Origin: Enterococcus lacertideformus
GTDB lineage: Bacteria > Bacillota > Bacilli > Lactobacillales > Enterococcaceae
Direction: 5' to 3'
Length of the DNA stretch: 64,000 nt
Assembly: GCA_015680865.1 (NCBI GenBank)
Contig: JADAKE010000008.1
Span: forward strand, 1-64,000
The translations under genes and the position numbers were made by a program. Of this stretch, positions 58,066-64,000 are shown piece by piece; the stretch's first letter is position 1; the number at the start of each line of letters is the position of its first letter. The notes below the pieces were generated by a model that worked only from the letters and a program-made list of their open reading frames with translations, ran no database searches and was not told the DNA's origin.

Positions 58066-58773
58066 TTAAAACGTTCTTGTTTCAATATCAAAGGCCGCTT
58101 TCATTTCTTTCGTCGCATCCTTCATCGGAGTTATTTTTTCCAATTCACCTTGAACGACTAGTCGTGTTACAGCATTCATGTCTCCACAAGTAATCAGCGT
58201 CACGAGAGACTTTCCTTCTTGAATATTCAATAACTGCGTATCTGTTGGAGCAACTTTTTGTTTAAATGTGGCCTTATACGTATAAACATTATCTAAATCC
58301 ACTAAATAGATCGTATCTCCTAACGATAAATTTTCTAGCGGAGTAAATAAAAGATGGGGATTATTAGCACGATGACTAGCCAATGCGTAGTTTCCTTTTC
58401 CCATTTGCTGATCGGGTGACAAGGTTCCTGCACCATATAATAAATTAGCATTATCTAACCCTTTAAAAACCGGTATGTTGATTGCAACTGAAGGTACAGC
58501 AATACTGCCGATAACAGGTAAATCTGCATGATTCATCTGCGCTTTTAAAACACTTTCCGTACTCATTGATTCCACTGCATCGAAATCAAAACTTGCCTCT
58601 TTTTCGTTATTCTTTTTTATATCATCTTTTGTAATATTAGCAATTGCATATTTATCTCCAGTATTTTTAACAATAAAATCCTTGATTTGTTCATTAAATA
58701 TCAATGCTAAGCCGATCAATAATAATAGAAACAAGACAAGATTCGTTAACCATTTTTTTACTCGACTCTTCAT
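58066..58773 (-). CDS. srtA: Class A sortase
   Basis: 235 residues from ATG 58773 (MKSRVKKWLTNLVLFLLLLI) after GGAGG. An N-terminal anchor helix is followed by a sortase beta barrel: VPSVAINIPVFKGLDNANLL, catalytic His in GNYALASHRA, Cys in VTLITCGDMN, and Arg in AVTRLVVQGEL. Sortase A joins LPXTG surface proteins to the cell wall. No LPXTG substrate is visible in this window. Intact. Confidence 0.9.
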   Translation of the reverse strand: MKSRVKKWLTNLVLFLLLLIGLALIFNEQIKDFIVKNTGDKYAIANITKDDIKKNNEKEASFDFDAVESMSTESVLKAQMNHADLPVIGSIAVPSVAINIPVFKGLDNANLLYGAGTLSPDQQMGKGNYALASHRANNPHLLFTPLENLSLGDTIYLVDLDNVYTYKATFKQKVAPTDTQLLNIQEGKSLVTLITCGDMNAVTRLVVQGELEKITPMKDATKEMKAAFDIETRTF

Positions 58774-59169
58774 TCGCTTTCCTCCATCTCTATAAAATTT
58801 TGATTTCTCTTTTAAAATTCCGAACATTTTTTCGTTGCCCTTTACTTGGTCTCCACTAAGTATTTCAACTTATTTTTTGAAGTTTTTCTTCGATTATTTC
58901 ATCAAGATCAAGGTTTAAATCATCATCTTTCTCATTATAAAATTACCGTCAATTCCGCTCATCACTAAATTGATTTACATTAGCTAGCAATTGTCTAACT
59001 ACCGATTTTTTTCTTCTATTTAACTATTGCTACTTATCATACCATGTTTATCAAAAAAAGAGCAATTTCCGTTAAATAAATCTAATAATCTCTCATCTAT
59101 CATTTTTCGTATCTGGTTATATTGATTACTTTATTTTCACTTATTGATTGTTTCAAACCGTTGTTCTTT
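58774..59169. other. Spacer with a small acidic reading frame relic
   Basis: On the minus strand a 25-codon frame ending at 58865 reads FYNEKDDDLNLDLDEIIEEK, then LQKIS. It has protein-like composition but no start, and TAA precedes it directly. It could be the tail of a deleted gene. Nothing else is seen. Confidence 0.35.
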
Positions 59170-60362
59170 TTATAATTGCTCTTCTTGTAAGCTTAATTCC
59201 TTCACTCCTGTTATGGTCATCAATACAACTAAACTGATCAAATAAATGCTACTTAAAAAAAGGATGACTGCAGTTAGATTATAATGATCCATCAAAAAAC
59301 CAATAATGATCGAAGAAAAACCACCCACTGCTCGTCCAAGATTCATAATAAAGTTATTTGCTGTAGCCCGAATTTCTGTTGGGTATAAGCTACTAATAAT
59401 CGCACCATACCCTCCATACATTCCGTTGATAAAATAGCCAACAACCACTGCTGCTGCTACTAGGCTCCATTGACTACGAGCGAGCACTAGCAAAAAAAAC
59501 AGATAAAGAAGAACATACTAAAAATAAGGTAAAAGCGGTTCGGGGACCTAATTTATCCATAATAATCCCAAACGTCAACATTCCTAAAGACATTCCTACA
59601 ATCGTACTGACCATCCATAAAGAAGAGCCAGAAACCGACAACCCTAGCTGTTCTTGCATAATAGAAGGCAACCAGTTCATTAAACCGAAATAGCCAGCAC
59701 ACCGTTACCATGATACTCAAACCAATCGTCTGCCAAACAAGAAGCTTCGTTGCAAATAGGTTGCTCAATCTTGTCGTTTTTCCAGAAGCTTGGGTTGCTT
59801 GAAACACCTCAGGTTCTTTTAATCCTCGGCGAATAAATAAAACCATCAATACTGGCAAGACACCAATCACGTATAACATTTTCCAACCAAGCCAAGGAAT
59901 AACAATGGCAGCTAAAATCGCAGCTAAAGCAGCTCCTACTTGTGCACCAATCCCCGCAACAGAAGAAGCTCTGCCAATTTGCTTTTTGGAAAATGTTTCA
60001 GAGATCAATGACATACAAGCGCCATATTCACCTCCAGCCCCAATTCCTGCAACAAACCGAAAAAGATAAACTAAATAGATATTTGAAGCAAAATACATCA
60101 ATACTGAAGTAATGGAAAATAATAACACGGTTTGTGAAAAGATTTTTACACGGCCATATTTATCAGCCATCAATCCAAAAAAAATACCTCCAACGAGCAT
60201 CCCCAAATTAGTGATCGTAGCAATCATTCCTGCTTGTGCCCCACTAATATGAAAAGTTGCGATCATTGAAGATAAAGAGAAAGCTAAAAACATGATATAC
60301 ATATTTTCTAATGCAATCCCTGCATATGTTGATAATAAAACCTTTCGTTGATACTTCGTCAT
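59170..60362 (-). pseudogene. MFS transporter (AAHS/sugar-acid-like), two frameshifts
   Basis: ATG 60362. The first half has motif A (FGLMADKYGRVKIF) and RFVAGIGAGGEYGACMSLIS, typical of the aromatic-acid:H+ symporter/metabolite family. A +1 near 59696 shifts CAGYFGLMNWLPSIM out of frame, and a T-run near 59495 is one too long (SVFFLLVLARSQWSLV). Ignoring both gives a protein of 397 residues with 12 helices. Substrate unknown. Two +1 events, one in a homopolymer. Confidence 0.85.
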
Positions 60363-60515
60363 TTCTTTACCCCTTTTCTACCCTAAATTGTTAAAAGCAT
60401 ATATAAAAATCAAGAAAATTTCAAGAACTTTCGTTTTCTTAGTATAAAATAACAAAAATATTTTTTTATGATGGAAAATGTTTTTTATATCTTTTTATTT
60501 TTAAAATTCCCCTGT

Positions 60516-61333
60516 TTAATCAATGCTCTTATCTAAAATAGAGCGTAACACTCTTTCACGCAATTCCACTGCATTAATATTATTCTTTTGTTCATATCCT
60601 TGTACAAGTAAATCGCAAAGATACAATTGTGAGATTTTACCTGCCAAAGAATCCCCATTCAAAAATTCTTCAATTGCTGTTTGTAAAACAAGATCCGCTG
60701 CCTGTCCAACCGGAGAATGGAGGTAATTTGTAATCGCTAAAATCTTTGCACCATTTTTTTTAGCGATCTCTACCGAATCATAGATATCCTTTGTTTTTCC
60801 AGATAATGAGAAAGCAATGACTACATCCTCTTCTTTCATCAAAGAAGCTACTTGTGCTTGAAAATGAGGATCTAAAACAGCTTTTGCTTGAACTCCTACT
60901 CGCAAAAACATACTTTCTAAGTCAAGACTTGTATTTCCACTAGAGCCCACTCCGAATATATAAAGGTTCTTCGCTTGACCGATGAGTTGGATCGCCTCAT
61001 CTAGTTTTTCTTCATTTAGTAAACGTGCTGTAGAATAAAGTGCTTCAGTCAAATGATTGGCGATCTCATCATAATATTTCCCACTTGATGGTTGTTCTTT
61101 CTTTTGACTAAAATCTTCTTTCGCAATTTCAATCTTCAAATCATAAAAACCAGAAAACCCTAATTTTTGGCAAAAACGAATGATCGTCGCATCTCCAACT
61201 TTAGTTTTTTCTTTGATGTCACTCATCGTACTATAAATGATCGTCTTACCAGAGTTAAGAATAAGATCAGCCACTTTTTTTCAGATTTAGTTAGTAAAGG
61301 ATAATGCTCTTTAATCAAGTAAATATAATTCAT
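60516..61333 (-). pseudogene. RpiR-family phosphosugar regulator, frameshifted near N-terminus
   Basis: ATG 61333 (MNYIYLIKEHYPLLTKSEKK). An A-run near 61278 has seven A where eight would continue KVADLILNSGKTIIY. The HTH_6 domain (IKEKTKVGDATIIRFCQKLGFSGFYDLK) and SIS domain (NLYIFGVGSSGNTSLDLE...VVIAFSLSGKTKDIYD) follow. It is divergent from nanE and probably controlled the ManNAc/MurNAc-type PTS operon. Re-initiation inside could give a protein lacking the first helix only. Confidence 0.85.
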
Positions 61334-61412
61334 ACAAACTCCTTCAAAGCCAATTGTTTCCTCCATTATACTCCAAAAAAATAAAAAAACTCCAAAATTA
61401 TCCATTTTTTAC

Positions 61413-61441
61413 TTTACATTGATGAAAGCGGATGCTATATT
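61413..61441 (+). promoter_or_regulatory. nanE promoter with overlapping cre site
   Basis: TTTACA (61413-61418), 17-bp spacing, TATATT (61436-61441) preceded by TGC. The cre-like ATGAAAGCGGATGCT (61422-61436) lies between them and matches WTGNAANCGNWNNCA except at the last base, so CcpA binding would block RNA polymerase. An inverted repeat GTTATT-N8-AATAAC at 61451-61470 could be the RpiR operator. Confidence 0.65.
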
Positions 61442-61493
61442 TAATTCGGAGTTATTATCCAAAAAATAACTTAAAAACGGAGTGTTTAGGAGA

Positions 61494-62112
61494 ATGAACA
61501 AACAATTATTTTTAGAAGCAATTTCGGGTGGACTGATCGTCTCTTGTCAGGCATTACCTGGTGAACCATTTTACACAGAAGAAGGAGGTCTTATGCCCTA
61601 TTTTGCTCTAGCTGCTGAGCGGGCTGGTGCAGTTGGTATCCGTGCAAATTCCGTTCGTGATATTTTAGAGATCAAAGAAAAAGTTTCCTTACCTATGATC
61701 GGAATAATCAAACGGGACTATCCGCCCGAAGCGCCATTTATCACAGCAACAATGCGTGAAGTCGATGAATTAGTTGCTACCGGCGTAGAAGTCATTGCAC
61801 TGGATTGTACACTGCGTAAACGCCATGATGGTCTGCCTATTAACGCTTTTATTGCTCAGATCAAAGAAAAGTATCCCCAACAGCTATTGATGGCAGACAT
61901 CTCTACCTTTGAAGAAGGGAAAAATGCTTACGAGGCTGGAGTCGATTTTGTTGGGACAACCTTAAGCGGCTATACCGATGAAAGCAAAGATCAAGACGGT
62001 CCAGCTATTGAATTGATCAAACAGCTTGTTCAAGCAGAAATTTGTGTCATCGCAGAAGGAAAAATCCATACACCAGAGCAAGCAAAAGTAATCAAGGCAT
62101 TAGGTGTTGCCG
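61494..62112 (+). pseudogene. nanE: N-acetylmannosamine-6-phosphate 2-epimerase, 3' end deleted
   Basis: ATG 61494 ([20 protein letters not shown]). NanE motifs [36 protein letters not shown] and the [20 protein letters not shown] segment are present. The sequence then enters PTS EIIC DNA at about 62104-62112. The missing C-terminal part would have held the VVGGAITRP phosphate-binding loop, so the enzyme is almost certainly inactive. NanE converts ManNAc-6-P to GlcNAc-6-P in sialic-acid/ManNAc use. Confidence 0.9.
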
Positions 62113-63570
62113 ATCGCTATCTTACCAGTTGCCGGATTACTCTTAGGACTTGGTGGTGCGCTGACAAATGAAAGCGCCATAAATGCTTATCCTATTTTAG
62201 CACAACCTTGGCTTCATACGATTTTGAGTATCATGAGTTATGCCGGTAACGCTATTTTTGCCAATTTAGCATTGATATTTGCGATTGGTATTGCTGTTGG
62301 ACTGGCAAATGGTGATAAAGGAACTGCCGGTTTAGCTGGTGGTGTGTCTTATTTAGTTTATACAGCAACAATCAGTGGTTTTCTTGAATTATTTTCTGCC
62401 AAGGATGCAACACTTGACACTGGGGTAGTAGGCTCAATTGTTATTGGTGGGACTGTCGCATTTTTACACAATCGTTATCGAAAAATCGAATTACCGCAAT
62501 TTTTAGGATTCTTTGGTGGCTAGCGTTTTATTCCAATTATCTCTAGCTTGGCTGCAATTATTATCGGCTCTTTCTTTTATATGATTTGGCCACCCATCCA
62601 AAATGGTCTAGTCGTTGCTGGAGAGCACATCGCACAAATGGGTAGCCTAGGAACATTTCTTTATGGATTCCTACTTCGTTTAACTGGTGCTGTTGGCCTG
62701 CATCACACGATCTATCCACTTTTCTGGTACACTTCCTTAGGTGGTACTGAGAGTGTAGCAAATGTCACAGTTTCCGGGGCACAAAATATTTTCTTTGCCA
62801 AATTAGCTGATCCGAATCATACAGGCTTATTCACTTATGGTACTCGGTTCTTTGCTGGAAGATTCGCCACAATGATGTTTGGCCTTCCCGCTGCCTGCTA
62901 TGCAATGTATCGTGCAATCCCTAAAAAGAACCGCAAGAAAAATGGTGGTCTTTACTTTAGCGGCACATTGACTTCTTTTTTAACAGGAATCACTGAACCT
63001 GTAGAATATATGTTTTTATTCGTGGCTCCATGGCTGTACGTTATCCATGCGTTTTTAGACGGCCTATCTTTTTACTTTGCAGATATCCTGAATATTCGTG
63101 TCGGAAATTCTTTTTCAGGTGGTCTGATTGATTTCTTATTATTTGGTGTCCTTCAAGGAAATGATAAAACCAACTGGCTTAAATTGATTCCCTTTGGACT
63201 TGTTTGGGCAGTCATCTACTTTGTTGTTTTTACTTTCTTTATCAAAAAATTCAAGGTTGCTATACCTGGTATGACTGAAGAAATGGAGATAACCTCTGAA
63301 AACACCTTGAATAAAAATACCTCACTACACGACGAAGCTTTAACGATCATACAAGCGCTTGGTGGCGAAACAAATATCGAAACGGTCGAAGCTTGTGCCA
63401 CTCGCTTGCGTGTCGCTGTTACTGATGGTCAAATCATTGATAAACAAACGATCCAACAACTAGGTGCTACTGCTGTTTTTGAAGTAAAAGGGGGTATCCA
63501 AGCAGTTTTTGGTGGCAAAGCTGATTTACTTAGTCAAGAAATCAATCAAATTTTGAAGAAAGATGATTAG
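62104..63570 (+). pseudogene. Glucose/GlcNAc-superfamily PTS EIICB, 5' deleted and nonsense-interrupted
   Basis: The frame begins inside nanE with [20 protein letters not shown], a point that is internal to a normal EIIC, so the N-terminus is lost. TAG at 62521-62523 (LPQFLGFFGG-stop-RFIPIISSLAAII) interrupts it. EIIC motifs (GLHHTIYPLFWYTSLGG, FLTGITEPVEYMFLFVAPWL) and a C-terminal EIIB with ETVEACATRLRVAVTD follow. Likely substrates are ManNAc, MurNAc or related amino sugars, by the nanE link. Two independent lesions. Confidence 0.88.
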
Positions 63571-63581
63571 GAGGATGCTAC

Positions 63582-64000
63582 ATGTTTCAACTGTTCAAAA
63601 AGAAAAACCAAGAAACAATTATTTCCCCATGCTCGGGAAAGGTCATTCCTGTTTCTGAAGTGAACGATCCTGTTTTTTCACAAAAATTATTAGGAGATGG
63701 TTTTGCTGTTATTCCTGAAGATCAAACGGTCTATTCCCCTTTAGCAGGTCGCGTGACGACTATTTTTCCAACAAAACACGCAATCAATATAAAAAGCGAT
63801 TCAGGAATCGATTATTTGATTCATATTGGAATTGATACAGTCGAAATGCAAGGGAAGCCCTTCTCCATTCTTGTCAACGAAAATGATCGAATCACTGCTG
63901 ATACACCACTTGCTAAAGTTGATTTCAATCAAATCATTCAAGCTGAGAAAGATCCTTCAGTGATCGTTGTTTTCACAGAATCAGAACAAGTTGACGAATT
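63582..64000 (+). CDS. PTS EIIA, glucose type (window end cuts 3')
   Basis: ATG 63582 after TAGGAGGATG. The 139 codons shown include IISPCSGKVIPVSEVNDPVF, the phosphorylated His in YLIHIGIDTVEMQG and the second conserved His in TKHAINIKSD. EIIA-Glc proteins pass phosphate to EIIB. The gene is open to the window edge. It follows the EIICB gene by 11 nt in one operon. Completeness unknown. Confidence 0.9.
   Translation, partial: MFQLFKKKNQETIISPCSGKVIPVSEVNDPVFSQKLLGDGFAVIPEDQTVYSPLAGRVTTIFPTKHAINIKSDSGIDYLIHIGIDTVEMQGKPFSILVNENDRITADTPLAKVDFNQIIQAEKDPSVIVVFTESEQVDE

Noticed and set aside
5304..62523. Stop-codon reassignment or programmed readthrough explaining the internal stops
   Set aside because: TAA, TAG and TGA all occur as internal stops, all three also end intact genes, and many other genes carry frameshifts, so mutation is simpler.

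Overview
The window reads as a low-GC Firmicute chromosome, most probably Enterococcus (E. faecium/E. hirae-like). Supporting markers are IreB, an Ers/PrfA-like Crp regulator, an EF0837-EF0839-type sugar-acid cluster, LtaS, class A sortase, a Mg2+ M-box leader upstream of mgtA, and dispersed palindromes of the GGCTGGGACAAA kind. No rRNA is present; there is one tRNA-Gly. The assignment rests on protein and gene-order recognition by eye, not on a search.

Layout. 1-2.5 kb: transposase and integrase relics around a lactate-oxidase gene. 2.5-4.7 kb: DUF1292, ruvX, ireB and an EndA-type nuclease. 5.1-9.7 kb: tRNA-Gly, a split ThrE-type exporter, a YcgR/YcgQ-type permease pair and a thioredoxin-like protein. 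9.9-16.9 kb: the conserved minus-strand cluster dnaX-ebfC-recR-tmk-darA-holB-ricT-yabA-rsmI. 17.2-20.5 kb: an SPFH / zinc-ribbon / TPM operon. 20.6-29.6 kb: Ers-like regulator, a deletion scar joining an MFS gene to a GH85 endoglycosidase, a fructose-type PTS with aldolase and DeoR regulator, and an M60 (enhancin-like) metallopeptidase. 30-38.7 kb: mgtA with its M-box leader, ndk, an Rgg-like regulator, ltaS. 39-50 kb: GH1 phospho-glucosidase, a small lipoprotein, and an operon of PTS EIIC, a MupG/DUF871 protein, an EF0837-type amidohydrolase, DgaE, a KDGP aldolase and KdgK, with a divergently placed GntR regulator. 50.4-56.6 kb: a CRISPR1-like type II-A locus (cas9, tracrRNA, cas1, cas2, long csn2) without an array. 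56.8-64 kb: FocA-type channel, sortase, MFS transporter, RpiR regulator, nanE fused by deletion to a PTS EIIBC, and EIIA cut by the window end.

The strongest overall pattern is gene decay. About 26 genes carry nonsense codons, 1-nt indels (often in homopolymers), an 11-bp tandem duplication, an in-frame deletion or large deletion junctions. Damage is concentrated in accessory genes: sugar uptake and catabolism, glycan foraging, transport and CRISPR. Long core genes (dnaX, holB, tmk, recR, mgtA, ltaS, ndk) are open from end to end. That contrast argues for real, recent reductive evolution rather than random sequencing error, although homopolymer indels alone could be error.

The most unusual single observation is at about 56.5 kb. 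Upstream of cas9, on the same strand, 23 nt match the crRNA-retained part of the repeat inferred from the tracrRNA anti-repeat, and the match runs straight into a terminator hairpin. It looks like a genome-encoded, ready-made crRNA-like RNA (CreR/scaRNA-like) or the last relic of a lost array.
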